64,000 nt of DNA, taken from Larix kaempferi (Eukaryota; Streptophyta; Pinopsida; Pinales; Pinaceae). Each line of letters starts with the position of its first letter. The stretch's first letter is position 1. Location of the stretch: positions 29,736,501 to 29,800,500 of the forward strand of contig BSBM01000299.1 in assembly GCA_027924585.1 (NCBI GenBank). The letters are read 5' to 3'. Made by a program: the position numbers and the translations under genes. The notes under the pieces were generated by a model that was not told where the DNA came from, made no database searches, and saw nothing but the letters and a program-made list of their open reading frames with translations. Below, piece after piece: positions 46,041-57,195 of this stretch.

Positions 46041-48586
46041 GAGTGAAGGCCGCAGCCTTAGGGCTGCATGCTAACCTTCATTGAGACTTCCACGTTACCT
46101 TCATGCTACATGTCCAGGGTTTTCGTTTGGTTGCCTTTTCCATCATGCCTGCAATCACTTGTTATGGTGATAGCCTGTCGTCTCTGCTCCATGTGCACAA
46201 TTGGCTACCTGTGGACCGGCATCCTCTAACGTGCTTGCAACGAGGTCTGTCATGTTCATTGCTATGGCGTTTTTTTTGCCACCCGTCGTTGTGAACGTTT
46301 TGCCCTAACACCTCCTGCAAGCTCTACATTTTTTGCTTGAATGGTGGTCATTTACGTGTGCCCTCAGATGAGCGGCCCCTACCCTCCTAATGAGCACCAT
46401 CGCCAGTGACCTTATGTCGCATGTAGTCTCCTCTAGGGTTTCACTTTTTTGTTCCACTACTTTTAGAAAGAATGCCACTTCTATTGTGAAGCCTATTAGG
46501 GCTGCCGCTGCTTGACTGAACCTTGTTTAGAGGTGCCGTTGCGTGTTTAGAGGCTGCCTGGGGGTGCCGCCACTGCTTGAGAGGGTGTCGCTGCTGTTTG
46601 AGAGAGGGCCACTATTTTGATTGAGGGTGACACTGCTGCCAGGAAGGTTACGCTACCTGTTAGGAGAGGGTGACTGCCTATTAGGGCTTCCGTCCTCCTT
46701 GTTGTGACTGATCTGCTGCCCTTTTGTGGGCTGATCTGCTTGTCTGAGGTCCGATTTGTCTTGTTGTGATTTGATTGAGGTCCAATCTGCCTATTATGTC
46801 CAACCGTAAGCTTGATGAGCTTGTATGAGGAGGTTGCATTCACATGCTGATTGTTTTGTGACCAGAATGTTGGACCTTGTGGAGGTCGTGAGCCTTATTA
46901 GTTTGGTCCTACCTGCCAAGTGTCTTTTCTGTGGCAGCCGCGAGCCTTAAGAGTTTGATCTTGCTTGACGTGATCCTATTAGAAGAGGCCGTGACTTGAT
47001 TGAGGTTTGACTGGGCTAGCCGCATCTTGCTGCTGCATCATTTAGCTAATCCGTGACCTTGTCGAGGGTTTATTATGCCCAGATCTACTGTTATGAAATC
47101 TGATCTTCCTTCTTGACTGAAATCCAACCTAATCTGCTACATCATTGTTTGTTGGGAAGCTGTGACCTCTATTCTGGTCCACGATCTGCCTGCTAGTTGT
47201 TTTTTTGTGAAGGTCGTAGCCTGTTGGTGACTTGCTTGACTAAATCGTTACCTGTTAAAGTCTGATCTGCTGAGTCGTGGACAGTTGAGAGTTTGTTGAG
47301 ATCTGATTTGGTCCGTTCTACTAACTGCTAGCTTGCTGAGTGCATGAGTGTGAAGGCCGTGAGCCCTAGAACTCTGATCTATCTTGCTGAGTGCATGATT
47401 GTGGAGGTCATGAGTCCTAGGAGTCTGATCTCTCTTGTTGAGTGTATATTGTGAGTTTGTTGTAGCCTGTTGGAGGCGGTGGCCCATGAGCCCTATGGAA
47501 GTGATTTAGGTTGCTGAGAGCTCACTTGAGGAGGCCACATGCCCTAGCACTTATTGCTGGCTATTCTTTGGACTAACATGAAGGTCGCTTGCCCTAAAGA
47601 ACTGAACCGTGAGACTGTTGTAACATTGCCGAGGTCCAATCTGAAACCTAAGCCTCGTTTTTGAACAATTACATACAAAACACCATTTTAATTTTCCCAT
47701 TAGAATTAGCCAGGCTTTAGAGACCTCGGAACTGTAAACATTCATGTTGGCAAAAGAAAGATACAGGTACTTTCCAAACCTGGACTCACGGAGGTGTCGG
47801 CTCAGGCGACTTGACTGCCTTTCGATCATGTTGCCAGCGATTATTTCTTATACAGTAAGAAGAAATAATTATAATTATAATTGATACAGTAATTATAATT
47901 GATATATATTTTGGGAGATCGATACAGTAGTTATAACGGTTATTTCGATACATAATTTTAATTATTCTGGGAGATCGAAAGTTTGCACCCTGGCTAGTTA
48001 AACGATCTCTATACAATTACTTTTTGAAGCGAATAGTTCCAGTTGGTAAAAGTAGATTATCAAGTGCGCACAAGTTTGAATCTTTATTTCATTTCTATCT
48101 AAGTTTTATGCACATGTATAAAAGATTTGAAATCAAGAAACTATTATTTGGATCTCCGTCGAGATCTTTACAGTTACCTATTTTTCTAACAGTTTATGAT
48201 GTTAGATAAAGTTTTATAATAGGGTGCTATTAGGATTTTTTCCTAATCAACTTGAATATATATTTTATTTGCATGATTAGTATCAAGTTAATTTTAGTAA
48301 TGTCTAGTGATCCATATAATTTGTATTAATTAGAGAATAGCCACAACATCTCTAATTAAATAAAGTTATATATTATGATTGAGTAGGATCACATAAAGAA
48401 TATTTAGACATTAATTGTAATTAATTATACTAAATGTAATAAATTTTATCCCACGGGAATTTTTATTATATTTATATAATTAATTAGGATAAAATATTAA
48501 ATTATTCATAACTTACCCACAGGAATTATGAATTAATAGTTTTATCATGAAGTTCAATTCTATCAGCATGAAATTTTATTTTTAAG
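46041..48586 (+). other. Foreign non-coding filler inside the capture copia
   Basis: No copia or other gene recognised. 46500-47560 is GC-richer with many degenerate words such as GAGGTCGTGAGCC, CTTGCTGAG and TTGAGGTCC. 47840-48010 has TGGGAGATCGA twice. 48010-48586 is AT-rich. Where captured gene sequence ends and other DNA begins is unclear. Confidence 0.5.
47332..47484 (+). repeat. 51-bp minisatellite, three units
   Basis: Units start CTTGCTGAGTGCATGA at 47332, 47383 and (as CTTGTTGAGTG) about 47434. Similar, more diverged phrases lie on both sides (46860-47330), so an older longer array is likely. Confidence 0.75.
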
Positions 48587-49440
48587 GCCTCAATTTAAAA
48601 CAAGCATCCCGCCAATGGTATTTGAAATTCCATAATGTAATTTCTTCTTTCGGTTTTATAGAAAACATTATGGATCAATGTATATACCTGAAAGTTAGTG
48701 GGAGTAAAGTTTGTTTTCTTGTTTTATATGTGGATGACATTTTGCTGGCAACCAATGATAAGGGTTTTGCTGCATGAAGTGAATCAACAATTTCTCTCTA
48801 AAAATTTCGATATGAAGGATATGGGTGAGGCATCTTATGTCATTGGCATTAAGATCCATATAGACAGATTTCGAGGCATCGTGGGTCTGTCTCAGGAAAC
48901 CTATATTAATAAAATTTTAGAGAGATTTTGGATGAAGGATTGTTCGCCAAGTATAGCTCCCATTGTGAAGGGTGATAGGTTCAATTTGAACCAATGCCTA
49001 AATAACAACTTTGAAAGGGAACAAATGAAGAACATTCCATATGCTTCTGCTATCGGAAGCCTAATGTATGCTCAGGTCTGCACAAGACCTGACATTGCAT
49101 TTGTTGTTTTGTTCGTCTCGTGTTTTGAGGCTACTTTACATGGTGTATGGCTTAAGAGTTTCATTTTTGGGCTTAGAATTATGGATTCTATCTCTAAGCC
49201 ATTAAGAATGTATTGCGACAATTCGGCTGTTGTTTTGATAGCTAAAAACAACAAAAGTGGGAGTCAAAATAAACATATCGACATTAAGTATTTAGCTATA
49301 AGGGAACGTACGTATTAAAGAAAAGAAAGTGGTCATTGACCATATCAGCACTGAGTTGATGATCGTTGATCCTTTGACTAAGGGCATGCCACCGTTTAAA
49401 TTCAAGGATCATGTATTGAATATGGGACTTGATTCCATTA
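48587..49440 (+). pseudogene. copia RT (C-terminal half) and RNase H end
   Basis: Begins abruptly at LKQASRQWYLKFHNVISSFG (RT middle), followed by MDQCIYLKVSGSK, LVLYVDDILLATND (catalytic YVDD kept), MKDMGEASYVIGIKI, IPYASAIGSLMYAQVCTRPD, then AFVVLFVSCFEATLHG. Here about 80 residues between the RT tail and the RNase H EAEFVACFEA region have been deleted. MYCDNSAVVLIAKNNKSGSQ and HISTELMIVDPLTKGMPPF finish it. There is a frameshift just after YVDD and a stop at about 49318. Confidence 0.9.
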
Positions 49441-49738
49441 TGTAGTTTCTCATTGTATGGACAATGTTATTATTGTGATGTTTTTCTCATACTTATGTGC
49501 ACCTTAATTTAATTGAGAGAATTCATCTGTATAGGACCAAGAATAAACATAAGGTTTATTCATTAAGAAATTGTTGCCACATAAATTCTAATAGAAATAA
49601 ATACATAGTAATACATGGAAGATAATACTCATCTTAAGAGGACTTATCGCCATGATTCATGTATCTATTTTTAATATAGATTATCAATGGGTTTTAAGTT
49701 GAGACATTAAGTTTGGAAGTATGGACCAAGTGGGAGAA

Positions 49739-50142
49739 TGTAAGCTCTCTTAACTAATATTGACAACTCTTCAATTAATTAAGGAAATAACTGATTTCTC
49801 GTTGAGAGCTTCGGGAATGGTCCATAACTCCCTCAACGGGTTTCTATCTTGATCTGTGGAACAATTGACACATATCCAATAGAAGCTTGATGGAAGCTGG
49901 GCTATAAAGACTTCTGTTTGGTCCCCAAACTCGCTAACTCAATCTCCTTCAATTTTTACACCACCAATCCAGAGTGAGCAGAGTTTGGAAGTGCCATACG
50001 GAACGGTTACCTTATGCAAAGTCTCAAATCAGAGTGTGAGCAGCATCAATGGCTGGAGGTATGATCCTGACGGCATACATTATTAATTCTTTTCGATTCT
50101 TAAAAGTTTATTCTGCATGTAAAGAATCGTAATTTTCTAACA
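49739..50142 (+). repeat. 3' LTR of the capture copia
   Basis: 404 bp, TGTAAG to CTAACA, followed by target duplication GTCTC. Close match to 44963-45339, apart from the 27-bp indel. Confidence 0.9.
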
Positions 50143-50297
50143 GTCTCTTGTTCATTGATATCATGTCAGTATGATATATCTTCTTGTAGTAAAGAAATGG
50201 TTCATGCCTTTAGACAGTATCTTGGATGGTAACACATTAGGATTGACTTTTGCAGCAACAAATGAAGTTGTTTGCTCTGAGGTTAATCTAGTAAATG

Positions 50298-50323
50298 TTC
50301 ATGGTAACTCATGTTGGAGTGCA
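50298..50323. repeat. Direct repeat left of the fucosyltransferase fragment
   Basis: TTCATGGTAACTCATGTTGG followed by AGTGCA; nearly identical to 51137-51163. Confidence 0.7.
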
Positions 50324-50501
50324 TTGTAACAAACATCATCCGGTACGTCAAAATATGGAGACACGTTCAAAATCCCAAGGAAACATTATTTTAAATGATT
50401 GATAAAAAAAGTACAAGAAAATGATATATAGCTACATAGAATAGAATCAAATAACTGATGTAGGCGCTGAAAGTTTCATCACTATGGTCTATAATTAAAA
50501 G

Positions 50502-51136
50502 CTATATCCATGCCATAGACAGGCATGTTTCATCAAGGAAGTAAGGAAGCATCTGTCTTTTGTTTGGATTTATGTGCTTTCTGTGACCCGCATATGCCAT
50601 GTGGCTTTGCATAGAAAACTTTTAGAAGGACGCCCTTTGGTGGATAACAAACATAAATACATAACAAGAAAAATATTTAGATAATTGAAATCAAATAGAG
50701 GCATTTTAGGATTTGAATTGGTACTTGAATTGAATGGCCCATGTTTCCTCCATGGGATGGCATGAAACCATCATTGTTTAATGAAACAATATAGTCAATC
50801 GCAGCAAGAAGGGATGCTTTCATACTGAAGGAATCTAGCTCCCCAGGCAATGCAAGGCTTTTCTTCTTGTGAAAATTAGGGAAATGTTTCTTCAATGTTT
50901 CCAGAGATTCTTGATCTCCCAAGGGTTCTCCTCCTACCCAGTATATCTGAGCAGTTATTGGTGCTCCCATAGATTTTAGAAGCCTGAAACTACAAAACTA
51001 GACAGCTTAAAGAAAATCCCCTAATGACACTAATGTTAATGCATGTGTTGATGTTTAAAAATTAAATGAAAGATTCATCGGAAAATCACCTAGAAACTTC
51101 CTTGGCATTTAGAGGGAAAAGGCATGCAAGCTTGCA
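50502..51136 (-). pseudogene. O-fucosyltransferase gene fragment (three exon parts)
   Basis: Minus strand. Exon part 1 (about 51136-51090) reads LACLFPLNAKEVSR and ends at GTGATT. Exon 2 (50983-50725) begins after TTTCAG and reads LLKSMGAPITAQIYWVGGEP, KKSLALPGELDSFSMKASLL, AAIDYIVSLNNDGFMPSHGG, NMGHSIQ, then GTACC. Exon 3 (50605-50502) reads HMAYAGHRKHINPNKRQMLP and YFLDETCLSMAWI with a stop at 50502-50504. GDT1-like fucosyltransferases of plants have this C-terminal order: PxEVSRxLxxLG, IYWxGG, ALPGEL, KASxxAAIDYIV, MPSHGGNM, GHRKYIxPNKR. Exon 2 and 3 do not join in frame at the visible sites, and the rest of the gene is absent, so it is a relic. Confidence 0.8.
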
Positions 51137-51163
51137 TTCATGGTAACTCATGTCGGAGTTGCA
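51137..51163. repeat. Direct repeat right of the fucosyltransferase fragment
   Basis: TTCATGGTAACTCATGTCGG followed by AGTTGCA. One substitution and one inserted base separate it from 50298-50323. The gene fragment lies between the two. Confidence 0.7.
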
Positions 51164-52506
51164 GAGCTCGTCACCAAAATATGTCGGGAAAATGACTGGG
51201 GCTATGCAAAAGCTTGGGTTTTACTATGCTCATCGTGGAGGAAAATTCGTGGGGCCTTCATGCGGAGTGTCATGGCCTTCAAGCAAGTGTACTTAGAGGT
51301 GGCGCAATTATTGCATGTAGATTGCCACCACAACAACCATGACTGCAGCGTCCTAGAATGCAACGACCATCGACTGCAGGAACTGTCAGCAATTGTGAGG
51401 AGAGTATGTTCGAATCCCCTCGTACACTAGCCTTCCTCGAATAGAGTCCAAATAAGGCCTTCAAATAGTTAATTGGCCAGAACAAAAATAACACCAAAAA
51501 ACTTAGGTTAAAACGCTTTGTTTATTGTGCCAAACTAATACAATTGTATGAAATCAATTCCTATAGTCCCTGCTGCTCTACAGATAGGCAGGGACTAATA
51601 AAACCAAAAAATATGTTAACAATGTACCACAATAATTTAATTATATAAACAAATGATCAAATAACATTGGCTATTTACATTCATTGCCCTTTCATAGAAT
51701 GAGTGCCTACAAACTCTTAAAAAGAAAAATATTCAGATGCTTTTTGCAAGGAAAATTTTGACCAGCTACCGATGATGACAAGCTATCACAGCTTTTTTTG
51801 GTATTTCGAGCATAGTCTCGAGGATATATATCAACATATACTTGATCGAATTAGAGATCCACATGCAGTGCTAAATAAAGTGAAAATTTTGAACAGGAAT
51901 TGCCAGGATAGAGGCAGGATACTACAATGTGCCCGATTTCTTCAAAAGATGTTATAAGCAGACACATAGACGAAACTTTATATTTGCTCTTTTTGTTTTT
52001 GGATTGGTCCTCGAGCCAACAACTTTTCCATCATATATGCACAACATATATCTGCAAATGTAATTTTATACTTTTAATAAATTATGATTTTATTTTTATT
52101 TTTGTCTGAGGAAAAAAAAAACACTCAGCTATTTACATAAACAAATTATAAAATATTTCATAAAAAAAGTAATACCAAAATATATAAAAAACTCCCTACA
52201 ACAAGGCCATTATTACTTGAATTTTGAGTATAATGATGAACACCAAATTCCAAGAGATACACAAAATTCTTAAATCAAGCTTCAAATTAATAATCTAAGG
52301 GCGAATTACATTTAGTTAACCATAATTATGCTTCAATTGATTAGAAAACATGAAAAAATATACTCATGCATTTGATTGGAAATCATGAGTAAACAATTGT
52401 AACTCGCAAGCTAGACTTTATATATATATATATATATAATTGATTATTTTAAATATATTTTTAAAATAAAATTTAAGGACTCAAAATAGAAAATAACTAA
52501 TTCAAA
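51164..52506. other. Unassigned AT-rich DNA
   Basis: No gene recognised. 51164-51430 is open in a plus frame rich in Cys and His but matches nothing I know. A perfect 10-bp stem (TAGTCCCTGC at 51574-51583, complement at 51598-51607) with a 14-base loop lies near the middle. Confidence 0.45.
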
Positions 52507-52585
52507 TTGTCTCTACTGCTAGTCATATAGGGCCTTAGTAGATTGATTGTTGTGGCCAAAAGTGAAGGAAAAATAAGGGGTGTTA
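52507..52585 (+). pseudogene. LINE reverse transcriptase, piece 1
   Basis: Reads LSLLLVI-stop-GLSRLIVVAKSEGKIRG, the part just before the catalytic core of plant LINE RTs (VAEGLSRLI...). It is interrupted at 52585 by a solo LTR and continues at 54213. Confidence 0.75.
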
Positions 52586-54207
52586 TGTAATGTCCCCATT
52601 TTGACCCCCTCTGCATTTAAATCGTAAATGATGTAAATATTGTTACTTAATCATGGTGAGGAGCTCAAGGCCAAGGCCCCACCATCGATTTAGCATTTTA
52701 TGTATCGGCAAGTAAAAATAGATGCCTATGGTTTTTGTGCTAGATAGGCACAATGTAAATTAAGACATCATGTAAATAAAAATTTCAATGAAAAACCCAC
52801 AACTAGCTATGCAATGCAACAAAGAGATGGGGGCATGATTCTACAAGGAATAGGGAGGGAAATTATTCAAACCCTTGAGCCAATGGTGTTAATCCATGTG
52901 TCAATGAGAAAACCCATAAACCACCAACTACCCATTTTGGGTTATGGACCCAATCATTTAATTCTTCCAAAAATTGGTTGAGACAGTTAATGCCTTGGGA
53001 ATGAAGAGGTATGGAAGCCAATTTCGTGCATGGGCAAGCCATCAACCTGGGAATTCGTATTTTTGCTTCTTGGGCAAGAAAACACCCACGAAATGGTGCC
53101 CAAAGCCATTCCTCACGCAGGGCTTTCATCCTCTCACGCAGATTGAGACTGTTGGAAGTTACATTCATGTTTTTCATAAAAAACGCAGGGTTTTCCTTGC
53201 CCAAAAACTCGTTTTTGGTTTTGGACAGTGGCTGGGAAGGAGGGGTTGCGATTTGGGACCGTATGGAGGTCGTTTTGTCCCAGAATTTCCATGGGCATTT
53301 TTCCTAAAAACGATTTCTGCTTCCCGGGGTTTCCCAAAACCTCCATTGTTCATTTTTAGTCTTCCCACATTTTTCTGAAGCTCAGGGAATCATTTTCATG
53401 CTTATCACGGTACAAATGTTTTTCTCCTGTCCAGCCATTGTAGCTAGTTGATTATCTGCATCCCTGTTTGATTTGGAGACTGTAAGCAAGAGATTGGAGT
53501 GGTAGTGGACAGAGAGGGCTTGATAAACCTAGTGGGGGAGACAACCTCTCAAGAAGATCAAGAGGGCTTTGGCTACTCTTCTATGCACACCCTGAGAGCA
53601 CTAGATGGGGAAGGTATGGCTTGAGGGACTGTACAACAGTGAAAAGAATACTTCCTTGTGCTGGGTATGTAGGTATTGTGGGTGCCAAGCTAGATAGATC
53701 TTGTAAGGTTATCTCTGGCTCTGTGCTTGAGCTCACTAGCTTAGCAACTCTTCCTTTCCATTTCCTAGCAGCCTGATAAACCCAATTGTAGATTGGCTTG
53801 GCTCATCTTGGTGTATGCTTGGCTATGTGCGAGTCTACTGTTCCCTGGTTCCTTGTAGAAATCATGCCCAGCTCGGGGGTGGCAGTTGTATCAAGAGGTT
53901 GGTAAGCACAACTGGCCTATGGTTGGGTGGAACGTTGCAGATGCATAGCTAGTTGCTTGGGACTACTTTGTTAAGATAAGTATTCTCTTTTATAAATTCT
54001 GCAATGTCTTTATTTAATGGTTGTCACAGAAATGTTGAATGTATGTTAGATATTAACCATGATTTTTAATTCCACTGTGTTTCTATAATATGCACATGTA
54101 TATGTCTTTTTATCAATGAGTTTTTACTTAATGGATATGGGTCTAGATGCCCAGTTTTAGCATCACGTACTCTCTATCATGCTGGTATGATAGGAGGGGA
54201 CATTACA
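52586..54207. mobile_element. Solo LTR 1 with 5-bp target duplication
   Basis: 1622 bp bounded by TGTAATGTCCCC and its perfect inverted copy GGGGACATTACA, flanked by TGTTA on both sides (52581-52585, 54208-54212). Five-base duplications and TG/CA ends fit an LTR; no internal region or second LTR is present, so this is what remains after LTR-LTR recombination. No RT or gag lies inside. The only ORFs are overlapping shadows at 52860-53380. Same family as 57598-58904, in the other orientation. Confidence 0.85.
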
Positions 54208-54291
54208 TGTTAAAATTTATAATTCAATCTTTATTACACATCTAATTTTTGTAGATGATGTGGTTTTATTTGGAACAGGTTCTGTGGATGA
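54208..54291 (+). pseudogene. LINE reverse transcriptase, piece 2
   Basis: Reads VKIYNSIFITHLIFVDDVVL, FGTGSVDD. The F-V-D-D catalytic core of LINE RT is kept. It joins piece 1 in frame if the solo LTR and one TGTTA are removed. Confidence 0.9.
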
Positions 54292-55057
54292 TGTTGGGAT
54301 TTTTCTATACTCCATCCTAGTCCTAACAACATTCTCCATTTTTGCATTTTCAGTCATGCATGCAGTCATGAAATTACATGCATGCATGCATCCCAGTCAT
54401 CAATCCCAGCATCTAGTCCTCATTTAGATAGCCCCGGAAGCTTCTTTCTGATCATTTTTATCCCTCCTAGTGCTTAGTGCACCCTCCTTTCACCTACCAC
54501 TTGTGAAAGGCGCCCTCTCTCACCTACCACTCAGTTGCACTTCAGTTAGTTGAGTTATCTTTAGATCTTTCCTTGATTTAAGGCTAGATTGACTCCTCAA
54601 CTAACTGTATCACTCCGATGGACCTCCAGTGAGACTAGACTGCCTATTCTAACTCCAATTAGCTCCTCATGCACCCTCCACTGAGCCTCCTCCACTACAT
54701 TGGTGCTTCCATGCGCCAGTTACACCTACAACACTCAGTTAGACTCAGTTTGACACCTGGTTGGTAGTTACTTGTGCATTGATGACTCCACTGATGATGA
54801 TCAAGACTCCTAGTTGTGCTTTGATGACACTCCACTAATCTTTTGATCTATCCATGAAGGCTAATTCGAATTACACTCTTGGTAATCGAATCCTGTGCAT
54901 TGTATCATTATTGTTTATTATTCAGATTAATGAAACATGTGTGATTATTCTGCTCCTATCTGAGTTTTGTTGCATCGTTGTTCTGCTGCTCATTCTTTTT
55001 GCAATTCTTTATTGTGAGTTATTCATCAGCTCTTAGATCTGCTATGGGAATTTCACA
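54292..55057 (+). repeat. LTR A of the tandem copia array
   Basis: 766 bp, TGTTGGGATTTT to TTTCACA. It matches LTRs B and C. A CATG/TGCA-rich segment near 54355-54395 differs in length among the three. Confidence 0.9.
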
Positions 55058-55072
55058 TGGTATCGGAGCATG
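55058..55072 (+). promoter_or_regulatory. PBS of internal unit 1
   Basis: TGGTATCGGAGCATG; one substitution in the initiator-Met core (A to G). Directly follows LTR A. Confidence 0.8.
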
Positions 55073-55185
55073 TTGAGAATATAGTCTATCTCCATTCTTG
55101 AGAGTTTTTTTGCAGGTATTCGAAGTTCCAGCAGTTACAGTAGCAGCAGCAGCAGTTTCACCTTGTATTCGCTCCAGCAATTGAG

Positions 55186-56364
55186 ATGAGCAATTCGAAC
55201 ACTCCTCTCACTCCTAGAATCCCGACTTCTTTCAATTACTTTGATTGGAAGATTGATATGGAAATGTCCTTGAGAAGTAAATCTCTACACATGATAATAA
55301 TGGGAAGAGAAACCGAACCAAATTCAGCTGTGGAGAGAGCCAAGCATCTGAATCGATTAGATGAAGCTTTTGGTTACATGTGCATTCATATTTCTAGAGA
55401 TCTATTTTTTTATCTCGAAGGGTTTAAGACTCCAAGAGAGCTATGGTTGAAGTTAGAGTCCCTCTTTGGAAAACAAGATGAGCTAAGAGGCCATGCTCTG
55501 GAGAATGAATTGGTTTCCCTATAACCAAGTAGTTTTGAGACCATTCAAGAATTCTTCTCGAAATTCAAAGATTTGGTTATGCAATGCAAGTCTTGTGGCA
55601 TTGAGAAAAAGGAAGAGCAATTGGTGCTCTCCATTCTGAGCAAACTAGGATCTAAATTTTCTGTCTTTGTATCTACCTTCCACTCTGGGTGAATGTCAAT
55701 CCTGGATGGAAGATTCCCTCCTTAGAATTTTTTACTACAGCTCTCATCCAAGAACAAGACAAGTTGATCGAAATGGGTGCCATCAAGGCCTCCAAAGATC
55801 AACCTCTTTTAGCAGGAAAGACAAATAGTGCGAATGTGAAAGGGAGGCATAAAAGCAAAGACAAGGAGCCATCTGAACCTAATATGAATGCCAAGTCAAG
55901 TCCATCGAAGGGTGGCCTCCAGCTCCAAGAAGGACAAACATAAAAGATCTGATGGATCTAAGTGTCCCTACTGCAAGAAAGGAAACCACCTAGAGAGATA
56001 TTGCATGCACAAGAAAATAGATCAATTAACCAAGCTTCTTGAACATAACAAAATTGCTATTCCAAAAGATGCAAAAGTGTCTGATTCTAGAAATGGATCT
56101 GATGGTCATGACGATTGCCATGCATTGATGGCTGGATTTTCGAAATCAAAGGCCCTCCTCATAGATTCTGGAGCCTCCAACCACATGGTTGCCTCTCAAG
56201 AATCATTTTCCTATTTAGATCTCAAAGATGGCCCTACGATTCACATGGGAAACAACTCTCAGATCTCTGCCAAAGGGATGGGTACAGTACATATGGAGCA
56301 TGGAAAGTTCAAGAATGTTCTATTCGTCCCCTCCTTGACAGTAAATTTGTTGTCTGTATATTAG
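55186..56364 (+). pseudogene. copia gag and protease start, unit 1
   Basis: Starts MSNSNTPLTPRIPTSFNYFD at 55186, with the copia gag stretch FDWKIDMEMSL and a TPRELWLKLESLFG block. A stop at 55522 and frame breaks near 55690 and 55915 interrupt it. Zinc knuckle CPYCKKGNHLERYC at about 55965 (intact CX2CX4HX4C) and protease ALLIDSGASNHMVAS at about 56155 (DSG kept) follow. Then VNLLSVY ends at a stop. Confidence 0.85.
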
Positions 56365-57180
56365 ATGACTCACACCGGATCACCAAAGAAGGTGACTTTT
56401 GGTCCCGACAGAGTTGAGATTACAAATATCTCTACTGGGAAGACTATAGCGAAAGGGTTTGCAAATCATGCCTCCAAGGCATATGAGTTCTCACATTTTC
56501 TTCCCTTCTCTCTTCCTACTCCTTTGGAATCTAATGAAGATTCGAGTGACTCTTCTTTTAATGAATATCAAGATCAAGATCTTGATGTTGAGATCAAAGT
56601 TCAAGAACATTCAGATTCATATCCAGAACCAACACATGTTCTCAATCCAGAGCCAAGGCCAATATGGGCTCACACAGTCCTTGCAGCAACTGAGAAAACA
56701 ATTGAGGATTCATCTGATCACAGAACTACCAGATTTCACCATCATGCCAACCTTGCATTATGCCATCTACCTCTTCCTGAGAGATATTGCATGATGGTGG
56801 GGTTCACTCTTCCATCTTTGGGAAGACTCATCATGATCCTTTCGTTCCAGTAGTAGAAAGGTTTCCTAAAAGACTTGCTTCGTCCAATACATCTTCTACA
56901 CAATGGGAGGCACATCAAAAGACTAGATCCAGATCTAGCACCTGCATTGGCATCCTATAGAGGATCAGCTTGCCAAGTTTTTTGCAAAAGTTTTCACTGA
57001 GGAAAGCTTCTTCCTTTTCTGCTTAGTATGATGGTTCTTTGAGTTATTTATTGTTCTTTTGAGGAGGGATATTTTTTCCATGAGGTTTTCCCCATTTCCT
57101 CGGTTTATGGACAATTCTTATTTTTTATGATTTATTTGATTGTATGGGTGACCTTTGGTCCTAGTTACCAGGGCCCAGGA
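56365..57180 (+). pseudogene. Fused integrase-RT linker and RNase H tail, unit 1
   Basis: Reads MTHTGSPKKVTFGPDRVEIT, then FANHASKAYEFSHF (from GAG-pre-integrase), then an acidic DSSDSSFNEYQDQDLDVEI stretch and RPIWAHTVLAATEKTIE, which belongs between integrase and RT. The end in another frame gives HPTEDQLAKFFAKVF-like words (better seen in unit 2), typical of the RNase H end. The catalytic parts of integrase and RT are absent. A polypurine tract (GGGGGGG, 57188-57195) precedes LTR B. Confidence 0.75.
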
Positions 57181-57195
57181 TAGATTAAGGGGGGG

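Larger units (their letters stand above)
44963..50142 (+). mobile_element. Ty1/copia element carrying captured host DNA
   Basis: 5180 bp bounded by LTRs 44963-45339 and 49739-50142 and flanked by the perfect 5-bp target duplication GTCTC (44958-44962 and 50143-50147). A PBS (TTAGTATCAGAGC) follows the 5' LTR, and a polypurine tract AAGTGGGAGAA (49729-49738) precedes the 3' LTR. Of the copia genes only RT from its middle and the RNase H end remain. About 3.2 kb between PBS and RT is foreign, including a plant membrane-protein gene fragment. The element is non-autonomous. Confidence 0.85.

Noticed and set aside
51140-51430. Cys/His-rich ORF as a gene
   Set aside because: No recognised motif, overlaps the direct repeat, and an opposite-strand ORF overlaps it.
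51574-51607. 10-bp perfect hairpin as a miRNA or terminator
   Set aside because: The stem is far too short for a plant miRNA precursor, and factor-independent terminators are not a nuclear feature.
52863-53378. Overlapping ORFs of 64 to 134 codons in solo LTR 1
   Set aside because: They overlap on both strands in one GC-richer part of an LTR and have partners in solo LTR 2 with frame breaks, so no protein is conserved.
52586-54207. DNA transposon (TIR) reading of the element with long inverted ends
   Set aside because: TG...CA ends, 5-bp duplication and no transposase favour a solo LTR. Kept as the alternative in the finding.
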